DNA of 64,000 nt from Albugo candida (GCA_905220665.1 CAJNAR010000149.1:372001-436000); one strand, 5' to 3'. Counted from the first letter of the stretch, positions 23,151 to 36,719 are shown. Notes: generated by a model from the sequence alone, not told the origin. A program made the numbers and translations.

Positions 23151-26100
23151 ACCTTATAAACTTTATATCGTGTATCGTATCAAAGTGCTTCTGTGTATCA
23201 TTTGTGGCTCAAACCCACAAAGTGTACTACCGTCCAGAGTCTTTATGACAGCCCCAGCACTAACATCAAAAGGCGGAAAATGCGTAGACAGTGCAGGATG
23301 CCATCTGACATTCGTCAGCATAATAAATCTTGCACGATTCATTTATGATCAAAGATAGTTCGTCTTGCTAAAGCTGACCGTAAATCAGGTAGGCTAGGGA
23401 GAGACGATAGGACTATGTAATAAAAAGAAGCTGGCTCCTACAACCTCGACTGAACATGATCGATCAATCAATCCCTGCAACAAAATGATTAACTGATGCA
23501 TATTACATGATATTCGTAGACTGGATCACAATTAATAGGGAAAACACCACTCATGTGATCCTGAACAGCAAGTTAAGTCGTAATTAAGCTGGATTGAGCA
23601 GATCGATTACCACTACATCAGTGTGAGCGGAAACATTACTTCTTGAACGCTATCGTTGATGATATCGATCTGCACAACCCTTGGGCAATTCATGATACCA
23701 CACACAATGAACCACTACAAATCGATGCTTGATTCCAGTAAGCTTGCCCGTTTGGATAAATGGTGATCAGATCAAAGGAATGCAGAGAATAGTGATGATG
23801 TTCGAGGAAATTATCGCTGACATGTATGCTGCATGGGAATAAGTACGGGGCAATGCAAAGCTTTCGTAATAAGGTGACGGTCAAGGCACATAAGGAGGCT
23901 CAACATCACTTCCTATTATATTGTGTAACTGCGTAGAGGTCCTGCCAGACCTCAAAACGAATACAGCTCACTTTCCTACGCGTGCAAACGCGACATACCC
24001 AATCACAGTCGTTGAGGACAGTAGAACATTTTGCGCGTGTTCTTGCTGGAGTATTGATCCAGGGTCCTATCGAAGCCAAGATATCATCGCGAACTAACTT
24101 CAAGTAGTCTCATGCAGCTTGTCTTTAGATCAGGAAAAACGGCTTGAGGAGCGTTTTTCTGTGGATTCTCGCATTCGTGATTATAAGAGTGCTATTCGTG
24201 AGCATGGGCTAGCATCTCATGCTATTCGTCCTTCCCCTTCCTGACAGCAGAAAAAACTTGATTATTAAGACCTTATAGATTATGGAAATTGCAGAATCTT
24301 CACTTAATAAATAAAGCAAAAGTTGAGCATGATGACATCGTGGGAAATGGAAGGGAATTCACTCCTAGCGTTTCGAAACAGTTTATAAAGTAAAAGCTAT
24401 ATTGGACATCGCTTTGCACGAATTAAAAGGTCGGGATAGATTTTAAAATGTAGCGAGAAGCTAGGTTTGCATCGATACTGCTGGGATGTTAGCCTATCAT
24501 CATGATGTATGTACTTCATTTATTAAGTCGATCAATTGTCGGTAGAGCAGAAGATCAACCAACAATGATAATCTTTTTTAAGCTCTATACAGTAGTCCCT
24601 TCAAGCGATTTATCGAGGAAATATTCATTGAGAGCGGTTCAGTTGCACGCTAAGCACCATTTCTCCGGCTACAACGCAATCCCAACAATTTCGTAAACAA
24701 TTTCGAGTGTTTCAATCAATATTTCGCAACAGCCAACTGCGGTAGAGTCCAATTGTGCTGATGTCATGGCCTTGCTAAATCACCTGGCATTGGGTGATTG
24801 CATGATTGGGAATGATTCATCACCCCTGTGTAATGACGTGAAAACCCCTACATCACAGAGAAACGGCATAGGGTAGTACAAGCGCTAGATGTGGCACTAG
24901 TGCTCGTACCACTACTTCTCACAGGCACGCGGCTCCGCCACCAGCAGTATGGAAGCAAAGAGATTTCGAACTTGGCGGGCCATTTGTAGTCTCACTAGTC
25001 CTTGCGAAAGTACAAGTCTCGAGCGAGAGCGTATTACCAAGTGGAGCTCCCCAAGCCGAACGGCTGTATTATTAGGCTATCCTGCAACTGTTTGCGGATG
25101 GAAGGCCCTGAGTGGTAGTCTTGGCTGCAACGTTGGAGTCGGCGAGGCCTATCAAGGTCCTTAAGACCGCTTTTCCCATGAGTCTGGACACGAATTAGGC
25201 ATTGGCCCGTGCTAGCAATGGGAAGTTTGTTCCCTAGAGATAAATTGCTATATTTTATCCGGAAAACAACCGTATTGATGAACGTGGTCCTTACTGCTTG
25301 GATTTGGAGGTTAAAGCGTCGCTCACAAAAATCAATATGTTACAAAAAAAGCTGCCGTGGTGGCCCCAGCAAAATCAGAATTTTCGTTACAACATCAGAA
25401 TATAGTGACTGGGAGAGTCTGAGGAAAGGACTTGAATGAGTTTACATTGTGGTCAACTCTCGACTCAACATCACCCCATCAGTCTACTTCTAAAGAACTT
25501 TCACTCCTCTAGATGAAGACATGCTCACTGCAGAGGAGTGACCATGCAGCTAGTACGGTCAGGATAAAAGGGTCACCGCATCGAGTCATTTGAACACATG
25601 GTCTCGAAGGTGCGACCTCGTGGTTGATTCACATAAAGTACTTATCTGTACTTCCATCTATGGAGTTGGAACTAGAGAATAGGAGGGCAGCGGCCAAGCC
25701 GGCGCATGGTAAATAAATTCAGAATATCAGTGAAAGCAAGGATGCCAAAGGAACTTGATAAACCAAAAGAAGCGGCCCACTTCTATCTGTAGCGTCCCAT
25801 GTTAGTCGCAAATGTGAAGTGGCTTACAAGGTTTGATGAAGTTGATGAGCTTATTGAAGGTGAGTACGAAAATGCTCTCCAACAGATTTTGCCGGAAAAG
25901 CTGATTCTCTCAAAATCCTGGTTCTGTCACGACAGACACGACACAGGGGAGACAAACTAGACACGGTCTTTAGGATCAAAAGAAAAGTCGGTATTTAGTT
26001 ATATCTTTGTTCAACTAAATACGAAACGCTGAGCTCCACACAACAATGTTACGTACTCCACGCATTTCCGTTTCCATATACAAACGGCAAACTAGCCAAG

Positions 26101-26999
26101 TTGCAGCTTTTCGCCTCCAATGTGGCTTCGTAATCACATCTTCAATATGTATCACTTTCGACAGATTTAGTAAGACATACGTATATCACATATGCACAAA
26201 CATATCCAGTTTTGTACCAATTCAGATAAAGTGATAGAAGCGTCCGTCGATAAAGCATCCACGACTTGATTAATCTTCATGCAATCGACTGATTGCTTTT
26301 TCTGTCGACAGAATTGCTGAGTATCACCGGCCCCTCGGTATTAAGATTCCAGCCCATCCTGTAGATTACTGCACATCGATGTATTGCTTTGACCAAAGGT
26401 GGGGTCAAAGCACTGAAAGTATTCCAGCAAGCTTCTTAGCCTGGATATCGCTCATTCTCTTACGACTGCTTTTAGACTTAGTGACGAGACTCCTTAACAC
26501 AGGATATAGATGACTTGCACTATAGTCTAAAAAAGCGCTCCCACACAGTCAACTTAGTGACTAGAAGTCATGTAGTAGTGATATCGGCAATACTGTTAAG
26601 CAGCTTTCCATTGATACCCCCAATCACCCGGAGTAATTTGCTCAACTCCATGTCTCTAATCAGCACGATTACATGAGGTTGGTAGCTGTTCCACGTCATC
26701 GTGCATAGTGAGGTCCTCTCGATTATTCAACATAGAGCGATATCTGAACGCTCACGATGAACGTCAATAGAATTGATAAATCGATCACATCCTATCAGAT
26801 CACCCGATTAGTTGTTACAAAACAAACACACAATCGGAGACAACTGGACTCATTCCAGTTTATACCAGAATCCAAACAAATTTCAATGACACCAACAGCA
26901 CTGCCTTTTCTGCAAAGTCGCGGTAGTGATATAATCATAATATTTCCTTAGGATATTTCTGGGTATACAGCAGCTGAGAAACCTACCGATCTGGATAGC
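23151..26999. other. Gene-poor decayed DNA
   Basis: About 3.9 kb with no intact gene. Short frames occur in all phases, none over 100 residues and none with a recognised motif. Fragments with protein-like texture (for example 24115-24245 on plus, 23906-24103 on minus, 25250-25400 on plus, 26300-26460 on plus) end in stops within tens of codons and look like remains of old genes or transposons. I cannot name them. Confidence 0.55.
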
Positions 27000-27230
27000 A
27001 AAGATAGTGATTTGGTTTTGCGTTTCCTCATTCATGATGCAATGGCGTATATTCATATTGCATATGCAACGGTGGGAAAGCCGAGTGCACTCATCAACAC
27101 AAAGATGACAAAATTTGCGATTGGTGATTATTTTCTTTATATTGATGTTTCGGCGCACTCAGCACTAAACCTATATCAGAATGAATGGATGGGAGGTGTT
27201 GATACGCACAATCTCGCCATGGATTAGAAA
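27000..27230 (+). pseudogene. Possible transposase remnant (piggyBac-like)
   Basis: An open stretch ends with YQNEWMGGVDTHNLAMD. The motif WMGGVD followed by H recalls the conserved GGVDxHD block of piggyBac-type (DDE_Tnp_1_7) transposases, which are frequent in oomycetes. No catalytic aspartates can be placed and the frame stops right after, so at most this is a fragment. The likeness rests on one short motif. Confidence 0.28.
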
Positions 27231-27959
27231 ATCTTATCACGCACAATCCACGTGAAGTACATCCGTCCAGATTTAGAAGTTAACGCGTACAAAAATTTGC
27301 AACTGACGGGTCCTTTTCTACAACTCATCGCACAGAATAGCGAAGGACACGTCGTTCGTGTTACCAAAATCATCGCTACAATCTTGACACAGTCCAGCTG
27401 ATATTTACCATCTCGTGGCGGGGGGTATTTGAAGCTAAAGACTCCTGGATCTGTTGCGACTATGTGGGCCAATGTGAAGGCACTGATTATACTACATAAA
27501 AATGTGTCCCTCGGACAAATGTCGCTTCATCGGTGTCGGATAAGCTCTGGGTGGGGAAGTGTTGGTATTTTGTACCCGTCAATGCAGCATTCATGAACTT
27601 GGTTAAGGAGTTCTAAAGTCACTGTACGCCCCAGCTCAGATAAGGGTGTTCGCCAGTGATACATATTCGAACACTGTTTGTTACCACAGCTTGGTGGTTA
27701 TCTACTAAATTCTAATCACTACTATGTAACGATCTGAAGAGCCCGGTCCAACTCCTGTACACTTATTCTCTAGTGTAGTTGCCAGCGTCTTGACACGTCT
27801 AAATCTTCATTGCGTAGGTTGATATTTACATGGAGGAATCTTTCCTCCGCCGAGTGACCCCATCGCTGCCCGTTTGCCACCGCCGGGATTCAAACCAGGA
27901 TCCAAAAAATAGTGTTACTCAAGCCGTTTTGCCTTTTTTGGAGGAAAAGGTTGCGGGAG

Positions 27960-28995
27960 CGTACTTGGAGTCAGGTCGTAGGGGTGCATCGACTCTCATT
28001 ATATCATGTAGTATATGGCACAACTTCTTGAGGATAGTGATTGATATTAGTACATAATTATCTTACCTTCCACCAATACTTAGACCCTTGATTATGGGAC
28101 GAATTGTCATGGCCTCTAATTCTCTTGATTACGAACCTATCGAAGTCGAATTCATCAACCCGTACAAGAGATTTTGTTGGGCGTACCACTAGCAGTCGCG
28201 CTCTTCGAAGATGCCAGGTTCTGGCGGCAAAGCTTTGGAGATCTTGTCATGGCCTGGATATCATGTGTTATCACCAGGTACCATGATACGGCGCTGTAGC
28301 TGGTGATCTCATGGAAGCATAAATACGACTTTAAGTAAGCTAAAATCAATCAAATTGATGTCGTGCAATAAGGAGCATAGCAGAAAATCACTAAACGATC
28401 ACTATGAAGCGTTTTAGCGTTATCGTGATCTTGCACCTATCTCAGACGAATTACACGAGATCTTTCAGGATATTCATTGTGTGTTGCGCTTTGTCGATTA
28501 GCTTTACATGGTGTTGGTCATTTGCTCAACAAAAGGAGACACGATCGTAAACAAGGAACTTATCATCCATTTCATTTTTTGCAACTTCTTGACGTTGTTA
28601 TCGTAAATGACATAATGCTAAAGCCGACAAAATGTAGGAAAAGAAGTTCGGATGTCTTGTAAACGATCAAATTGAGCTGCTTCTTCTTCATTGAAGCTAA
28701 CTGATTTCATGAATTAGCTTGACGCGGAAGAGAGCACATTATAGACTCTGCATGCGTCAATTACTCAAATACCATTTTGCGGTGGCTTTTGATGATTGAA
28801 GCGTTCGCGTGTCCAAGAAGCGGTCGTTGGCAGCTGCGGTCATCAGAACGCACTTGTGTTAGTGGAACAGTCCCTCGTTTATTTTAAATATTGTATTTTA
28901 ATTACATTTGACAGCGACAACTTTCTTATGCAATATAAAAAGCGCTTGGCTGGCTGCATGTCGAAATATTGATCAGGATCATGACGTTTTCAAGA
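27960..28995 (+). pseudogene. Decayed partial copy of gene U
   Basis: The plus strand here aligns, with many substitutions and small indels, to the minus-strand gene U between about 15,780 and 14,856. Clear matches are the GTAGYAYATGGCA start region at about 28,010, VPLAVALFEDARFWRQ (copy) against VPFTVALFRDVRYWHQ (parent), the YRDLAPI block at about 28,420, and a near-continuous 250-bp match at 28,741-28,990 running from the CGTCAATTACTC segment to ATCATGACGTTT. Sequence equivalent to the parental intron before the latter exon is present, so this is a DNA-level copy. Stops and frameshifts rule out function. At about 28,995 the match passes abruptly into CCDC40 sequence. Confidence 0.88.
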
Positions 28996-30064
28996 ATAAA
29001 ATGCTACGGCTTGACCGTCTGAACAAGAAAACTGAGTAGCTCTCACCAAGATAGAGGAATCGATCACTGGGCCGCTGGAAAGCGGCTATTAAAGTAAACC
29101 CTCGAAAAATGGACAAATGGAAATCTCAATGCTGACAAACACAAGCAGTGTCTTCAACTAAAGACGACAGGTATACAAAAACCATCTGAACCACCGTAAA
29201 CGACTGATCTGAATTAGCAATCAGAAGCAAAACGAGTGTTTGTTAACAAAAATCCTTGCGCCCACAAGGTCATATTGGCGCAACGTGAAAGTATAACGGG
29301 CATCATAACAATTTACAGTAAAATGTGAAGCTCAATAATCTCATTGCCAATCTGCACAACTCAAAACGGAGAAGCAAGAATTATTTGATAGGCTCGTGGA
29401 ATTTGAGCACCAGAGTTCGCTGTGAGAGAGGATACTAAGAGGAGCAGAAGGCGCAAGCAGCGCTCTATCTAGTTAAGCTGGTCAAGCTTAATCAAAAACC
29501 AGATGTAAAGTAATCCATTGATGCGATATCGATTGGAGGTCTTGCAGCAAAGTCAGGAGCAAATGTTGCAAAACATGGAAAATTAAGTCCACAAACGTGA
29601 CATTATGGCAAAAATTCGAGGACGTAGCAAGAAAGACAGAGAGTTCATAGAGTCCTCTTGACGAGCTAAGTTCTCAAACTGCAAAACAACTCAAGGAAAA
29701 TCGATTGAGAATCTTTTTCTTTCAACTGAAAATATAGCAGCAGAGCTTGCAGCGGAAGACGAGGAAACCGTCATATTGAAACGAATAATCAATCATAGAC
29801 TAAATGAGAATCAGCGGGTTGTTGACCCGGAGGCGAGGAAGCGAACATTTCTCAAACTCTTCGCTCATTCCTTTGAATTGGCTATGACTAGGACCAATCC
29901 AAAGAAGACTTTGATTTCGTTTTTAATCCCAGTAGGATCTCGAATGACATAGAGAAAATCTGGATGGTGTGAAGATCGTTATTGCTAATTTGCAAGAACG
30001 GATTATGACTCTATTGGGGTTATTAGATTGCGTTTTACTGCTCGCGAGTTCAACCAAGAAGTGA
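28996..30064 (+). pseudogene. Decayed partial copy of the CCDC40-like gene
   Basis: From AAAATGCTACGG at about 28,998 to the stop at 30,062 the plus strand reproduces the C-terminal half of the CCDC40-like protein encoded at 2.1-3.4 kb. Matching blocks are KMLRLDRLNKK, LQQSQEQMLQNMEN (parent LQRSQEQMLQDMEQ), HKRDI..RGRSKKD, and near the end RVVDPEARKRTFLKLF (parent RLVDAEARKQKLLKRF). The final codons and stop correspond. In-frame stops (for example after KKTE and after NMEN) and frameshifts make it a pseudogene. Similarity seems to run 50-60 bp into the parental 3' flank. Confidence 0.9.
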
Positions 30065-30125
30065 TGCCAAGGTCTGATGTACTGCATACATAATGTAACA
30101 AATAAATTTATGATTGCTTGCCATA

Positions 30126-31101
30126 CTAGATCTACTTGATTTTTATTTCTTGATTTATGAAGTGCTTTAAACCTCAGCAATAAGCGTTACCGTTAAAGCA
30201 CAAGCCCTGAAGAAGCCTGATTCCTACACCAATACCATTTTGGCAATCATCATATTATATTTACACGAGTTCAAGCGTATACCGCTGACCTCAAAGGCGT
30301 TCTCCAAGCTACATGCTACATTAGAGAGATCAAACCAATTGCACCGTAGCAAGCGCTCACGATGTAATGAAAATTGATGATGTCTCGGAAATCTACTTGG
30401 TTTGCCGCTTCTCTGCAACATCTAGATTCGATGCTTTAGGTCATTTGGTGATTCAAAACATTAGTCTATCAACTCGTTGCTGATTTTGCGCTTCAGGGCA
30501 CATCGGTAACATTTTTCTACCAGAGTCCATGAAACAGTCGGCAACATAATGCAGCTTCATGAGTGCGCAAAGAATCACACATCTACACATTGGATTCATT
30601 ACATTAGGTAACATGGCATAAAAGTAGGAAGAGACAGCGCACTCTGCGTGAATCTCCTGCTAGATAAGCAGATCTTCTCCAGCTAGGTCCTAATTTCAAA
30701 GGGGAAGAAATTCTTCCGATTCAGTTCTAAATTACAAAAAAAGCAATCTCGTCTGGACCATACAGACGATTATCATAGATGTAGATACAGTTGGGCATTG
30801 CACGGGAATCCAAAATCAATCAAAAATTCAGCCAAACATCCAGTGATGACATATGGTCATCACTGGATGTTCTCAAACGTGATGATAAGCAACACGTCCC
30901 CAAGTAACTCAGCTAGTTGCAGCGCTTCTTATAATAGATAGTCCTTGAAAGTTGATTGTTGCTCGTTACTGGGAATAACGACTCAGAGATGATCGTGACT
31001 CTCCCAAAATGGATTCCTTTAGCAATATTATATATGTTTATATAAATCCATCTATGTGACCGAATAGTCGTCAAGGTGTCTTCATCGGTCATATATTCAT
31101 C
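30126..31101. other. Intergenic upstream of CFAP65-like gene
   Basis: No gene is visible. It contains the perfect palindrome at 30835-30871 and ends at the CFAP65-like start codon, so that gene's promoter should be in the last few hundred bases. The short frames at 30224-30421 and 30913-31137 (minus) have no recognisable features. Confidence 0.5.
30835..30871. repeat. Perfect inverted repeat, 16-bp arms, 5-bp loop
   Basis: The arms AACATCCAGTGATGAC and GTCATCACTGGATGTT are exact reverse complements around the spacer ATATG. It lies 230 bp upstream of the CFAP65-like start codon in otherwise plain intergenic DNA. It could form a hairpin in RNA or a cruciform, be a dimeric protein-binding site, or be the mark of a small foldback element. 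Confidence 0.9.
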
Positions 31102-34100
31102 ATGCAAGAAATTCCAATTCTCAATTCTCGTGAACAAGAAAGATTCTTTGGCATCAGATGTGGTGACGCTGTTTCGTTTGAAGCTGGATGCTGGGCTCCA
31201 GGCGGTGAATTCTACAAAAAAATTGCAGTCAAAAACGTTTCCTGTCGAACAATCCGCTTCAAGTACGAGCTACCCGCCACCAAATACTTCAGTATGGAAT
31301 TCCCCTCTTTCATCACATTGAGCCCAGGGATGGATACTAAAATCGCTTTGGTATTTCGTCCAGTCCAATATGAGCATTACGAAGACGTCATTACATTTTC
31401 TGTAAAGATAATCGAAGGAGGTCTTATCATCACCTCGGGAAAATTCCGAATCCCGGTTGCCGCTCGTATTGACAGAATCTCTACTGAGCTGCCTACAAAA
31501 CTTGATTTGGGATTCTGTCCCGTGGCTGAGGTCACAGAAAAAACGCTTGTTATGCGAAATACAGGGCAAATCAATGTCAACTTTTCCTGGACCATACCTA
31601 CAAACTTCAGTATGACATCCCATCCGCCACCCATGTCCTCACTCCATCGAGAGGGTATCCCCAACTGCAACAACCTTTTCGAGGTGAGTCCATCACAAGG
31701 TCGTCTAGGCGCTGGTGAAAGTATGCATTTCAAAGTATTATTTTTCCCAACATGGGCATCTGTATATGTGGCCACTACATCTTGCGCTATAACTGTAAGC
31801 ACTGACGTATTCTGCAAGCAAGATTGCATTCTGAGTTGCTTTATTAGGCTGAGAATCATGCTGGAGGTGAAACGCAGCGGACTCATGTGACTTTTATGGA
31901 AATAAATGCTGTCAGCAAATTCTCCTACTTGGAAGCCTCCCAAACAACAATAGATTTCAAGAACGTACTGTTACATTCAAAGCACGCTGGTACTTCTGTA
32001 GAGGAGAAAGAGCTCATGCTCCAAAACCCGACCAAGGTCCTGGCAAATTTTGAGATAAAAAGCGTACAATTCGATCAGAGTCCAATTTTTTTCTTTAGCC
32101 CGTCAAAAGGAGCGGTGGCTCCGCAATCGACATTAACCGTCCGAGTCAAGTACATGCCACTCAGCTCTGGTACTTTTACGTGCGATTACTTCGACGTGGT
32201 GACACCAGGAAATCAGCATCAAACTCGACTCACGTGCAAGGGAAGGGCTACAGGTCCTCGCATTAGTCTTTGGACACGGAATTCTAGCTCGAATCTGATT
32301 TCCACATCCTCAATCAACTTTCGTGATGTTCCAGTAGGAAACAAAGTTTCACGAGTGTTGGTATTGAGAAATGAATCAGCCGTAGATGCATATTTTCATT
32401 TTGATTGTCAACCCCATGGAATATTTCAATTTGAAACCACTAGTGGTGAGATTGCATCACACTCGGATACTAGCATCACGGTGGTATTTACCGCAAAGCC
32501 ACCTTACGTCGGCAATTTTTATCGACGGATATTCATATTAATTCAGCATCAGGGCTCTCTATTTGTAGACATGCTGGCCACATCATTCGATGAGAAACTT
32601 CGTCCATCTCCTTTTGAGCAAGCTCATATTGATGCATACCGTTGGCGAGCGAAGAATGGTCTCGGCAGCTTGAGCCCACAACAACTAGATAACATTCGTG
32701 ACGACGAAGGGAACAATTTTTTTCTTTCGGGTGCTAAAGCGCTCAGCCGTGTGAAACTGGATGGGACTTCCAAAACCATTCCATCTAATGTATCGGACAG
32801 TACTCTAGCTCAATATCATCGGCAGCAACTTGAAAGTGAGCTATTGAGTCCTAGTGGGGGAGCAACCCTGGCTGAATTGAGCATCTGCCATGAATATTCT
32901 GAAAGCACCGAAAATCTGTCGACTCCTATCACCCTGCTTGTTCCGCAAAGTCAGCACTCGCTTCCCTTCCTCGATTTCGGGTCCCGGACGTTTTCGAGTG
33001 CTACCCACAAGAAGACTTTACAAATTCGGAACAACACTCAAGCCAAAGTAATATGCATGTGGCACGTCTCAATGGGAGCGGTTGAACGACACGAGTCTGG
33101 AAAAACAGGAAATAAGCCGAGTTTCCAGATTCATCCTGTTACCGCTGAAATCGAACCAGGTCTTGAAACAGCTTTTCTAGTCGCATTCCAACCTCTCGAA
33201 CAAAATTCCTATTACTTTGCAGAACTGGAAGCATATGTATCTTTCAGTAGTAATCGATCGTTTCGGCTTGTGGACGTCCAAACCTTTACCCCACCGTGGT
33301 GCGTTTCGATCAAAGTTTGTGGGAACACATTCATTGGTGCTGATTCTCATTACATATCTCAACTTGTCTTCCATGGACCAAGATTAATATTCCACACGAG
33401 TATGTCACAAAACATGGCAAAATCGTCATTCTCCATGTCTTCAGCAAATCACAGGATACATTTTCCACCGTGTTATTTAAATGATTCAGTTTTTCAGACA
33501 ATACTGATCGAAAATACAGGCGATACTCCGGCTTTGTTTCAGTTCTCCGATGATGCAACAGGGTGCTATTTCTGTAAGCCCAATTGCGGATATATTTCAC
33601 CACGGTCGATTTACCTCGTGCAAATACGATTCTCACCGGTGCAACTAGGCACGAATAAAGGATTTGTGCACTTCACCGTGAATTATTCTGAGAGCACACG
33701 TACGAATGTCGAGCTGACTGGAATCGGATCCATTCCGAAACTCATATTCAATGATCATCCAGACGACTTGGGATCATCTCATATCGACGTGGATTCCTCT
33801 AGAGTAGATGCTAAAGTGTACCTCAAGCCAACCGCCTTGGGGCTCTCCTCAGTTCGGTGCCTGCAACTATTCAATGTGTCCCGAATACCACTTGTGTATG
33901 GTTTTGACATACCAGATATTGCCGATAATGTTTTCTCAGTAAAGCCTGAAATTGGTCGAATTGATGGTCGCGAGACGATTAGTGTAGAAGTCCATTTCTC
34001 CCCACAAGCTGAAATGCGTAAATACACGAATCGACTTTTGGTGACGGTCAAACCGATTAGTTTTACTTGGAAGGCCTGGAATCAATACACCACAAAGAAA

Positions 34101-36719
34101 GAACTTGCTCGAGCGCCCATTAATCGAAGAACGCTGCCAGTTATTCAAGAGTCTGGAGTACGCGTGATAAGCGAAGCCAGCTATGGCGCTATTATGTTTG
34201 AGCCAGAGGTACTGAACTTCGATACCGTGATGATCAAATCAAGCATCAAACGGACTTTCGATATTGTGAATGCGGCAGATTGTGACCTTGCGTATGAATT
34301 GGTGCAGACAGGAGAGTTGACAACAAATACCACGCGTATCGATTCTCATTCTTCAACTGACTCGAAACCAATTATGCTAAAGCTGGATAAAGTTCAGGGT
34401 GACTTGACACTATCACAGAGCAGTGGGATCATTCCCTTGCGATCAAGAAAGCAAATCGTGGCAAAATTCTTTCCGAAAAAGACCGGACTTTACAAATTTG
34501 ATATCAGCTGCATTATTTCGGGAAAACTTCCGCTCGACAATCCGCTTTCAGCCTACGAAACTGCGCGAGAACGGACAACTAGATCGCGTTGCAAAATAAG
34601 TGCTAATGCATCCTTTCCAACCATAGTTATCCATGACATCAGATCCATGGAACTTCCAAGGTCACTCTTATGGATGCAGTTTAATTGTAATGCATTCAAT
34701 TCTCATATGTCATCGCAAGATCTTTCCGAAACTGACCCGAATAATACTGGAAGTAACGCTGAAAAACCTTTTGTGCAATATCCAAGCATTGACTTCTTTT
34801 TCACCCCAGCACCCAGAGGATCTGCATCTCAAGAAATTATCATCCAGCTTTATAATCCCGGATCTCTTGTTGCTCATTACGAGTTACTGCTCCCTAATGA
34901 GGGCAATGTGGAGATGGAACATTGGGCCGATGCAGCATCACCAAGAGGTGAAAACTCGGAGACTATTTCCAGTATTGATAAACAAATCTTTGATTTCAGC
35001 CCGAAGAAAGCAAAGCTGCTACCACAAGAAACCAAATCCCTCCGACTGACGTGCAATTTTAAACACGCTTCACAGAAGGAAATCCATTCTCTTCCATTGC
35101 TGTTACGAATTGATAAAGGAAAGAAGATATCAATCTTACTTCACGGGCAGATAATTATGAGCGACCAACCAAAAATTTGGGCTCCACGAAAAGAGTTTCG
35201 ATTGTTTGCCACCATAGCTGGAGAATTCAAGACACCTCCGAAATTTCACAGGCGGAGAAATAGAGACTTCCATGAGGCACATCATATGATGAATCTAGAC
35301 ATTCCTACGCAGCAAATACAGATTTTCAATGTTGGAAGTACCAAGTTGAGAGTCGAAGCGGATCTAATCCCAGTCAAGGATACGGAACTGATCAACTCTG
35401 TTCTACGCTGCACCACTACTGCTAAGCATATTTCTCCAAGAAGTTCTGCATGCATCAACGTCCATTTCAGCCCAAACAAGCCTCAAATAATTGAAGCTGT
35501 GCTTTCATTAAGAGCGTACGAGAGCTACGTTATAGAACCATTGGCGACAAAGCGTCCACCGGGCCTCATGAGACGTGATATGATTGATGCAAAGACTTTT
35601 GCAGCAGCCGACTTGTGCGGGAACGCCTATAATGAAGTTTGCACGATCAGATTGTTGGCAAGAGCTTTCCACCCAAATAAGGAGTCATATAATGTGGTCA
35701 CCCTTGAAGACGACAGCGTAGATTCAGGATGCTACTTGACACACACCGGATACATTTCTAATCCATCTCTAGGAGATTACTCAGAAGAACTATGTGGACG
35801 TTTTTTACCGACCGACAAAGTTGATTTTGTTTATATACCGTCACACTCTCGATCTTCTCGTATATTGGTACTCCGGAACACTTCAGCGACAAGCGCAATG
35901 CATTTTGAATGGGACAAAAGGAACGATTATGTGTCGAGAAAATTGCTGAGATTTTCCCCGATGTCTGGAATCATCGCCGAGAATGGTATATGCTTGATAC
36001 GTATCTCCGTAGAAATGAAAAGCGATATAATCCGGATGGATCAAGATGTTGCGTGTTTTCTTAGTAGGACCGGTTCTTCTGAGAAGACCAAGGATCTCAT
36101 CAAATGGAATCAGGCTGGGCCCACAATGAAAATAGCAGCCGCCAATAAAAAGCATCAAAGTGTAATATCACGATCAACTGCAGCTCAAGAAGCAATTAAA
36201 GAGACAAGAACAGACAGGATGTTGGATGACACAAATTTGTCCATTGCAGCGGTTGAAGCAACAGAGAAGGATACCAACACGAATACCATTTGGCCACTAT
36301 ATGTTCACATCAACGCCCATCCTCTTGGACTGCAATTGCTGAAGAAATTCTGTTATGCTAAAAAAGATTTCGTAACGCTGCATCCAGAACTCCAAGCTCC
36401 ATCTCACCCATTTTCTGTGTTCGACATGCCACCCGACGAAATAAGCTCAGCTCGGATCGTACTACACGATGTGATGGAAATGCTATTGGTGGATAGCTTT
36501 AACACCCCAGAAATAGGAAAGAGTATTGACGAAGCATGCGGGCTGCCGAAAGATTCACCATCCATATCACGATCAATGTGCGAGACTAATGCTGCCTATG
36601 AAAGTGTCTTCAACGATATTCGTGACAGATCAACCATGTTTAACACTTGTACAGCATTATTGGAAAACACATTTCACAACGTGATTCAAGAAATTGCTCA
36701 TGACATGATATCAGCTTGA
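31102..36719 (+). CDS. CFAP65: CFAP65 (CCDC108)-like flagellar protein with ASH/MSP domains
   Basis: A protein of about 1,854 residues made of tandem immunoglobulin-like ASH/MSP modules, as in CFAP65, HYDIN and other central-apparatus proteins. The N-terminal block FFGIRCGDAVSFEAGCW with CWAPGGEFYKKIAVKNVS and the FITLSPGMDTKIALVFRP stretch match the start of animal CFAP65 (GIEV..WEPGREYTKNLTLKN, LSPG, VFRP). Module edges recur as VKYMP, VHFSPQ and VRFSP-like strands. One intron, 31795-31847 (GTAAGC..TTAG), is required: it joins AITA/ENHAGGETQ and so links what look like two overlapping frames. CFAP65 is needed for flagellar beating and central-pair or basal structures. A different member of the HYDIN/CFAP47/CFAP65 group is the main alternative. 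Confidence 0.83.

Noticed and set aside
27860..27900. tRNA-like T-arm (GGTTTGAATCCC on the minus strand)
   Set aside because: The T-stem does not pair properly and no acceptor stem or anticodon arm can be built around it.
31887..31890. Programmed frameshift or two overlapping genes at the CFAP65-like locus
   Set aside because: A 53-bp GT-AG intron (31795-31847) joins the two frames cleanly.
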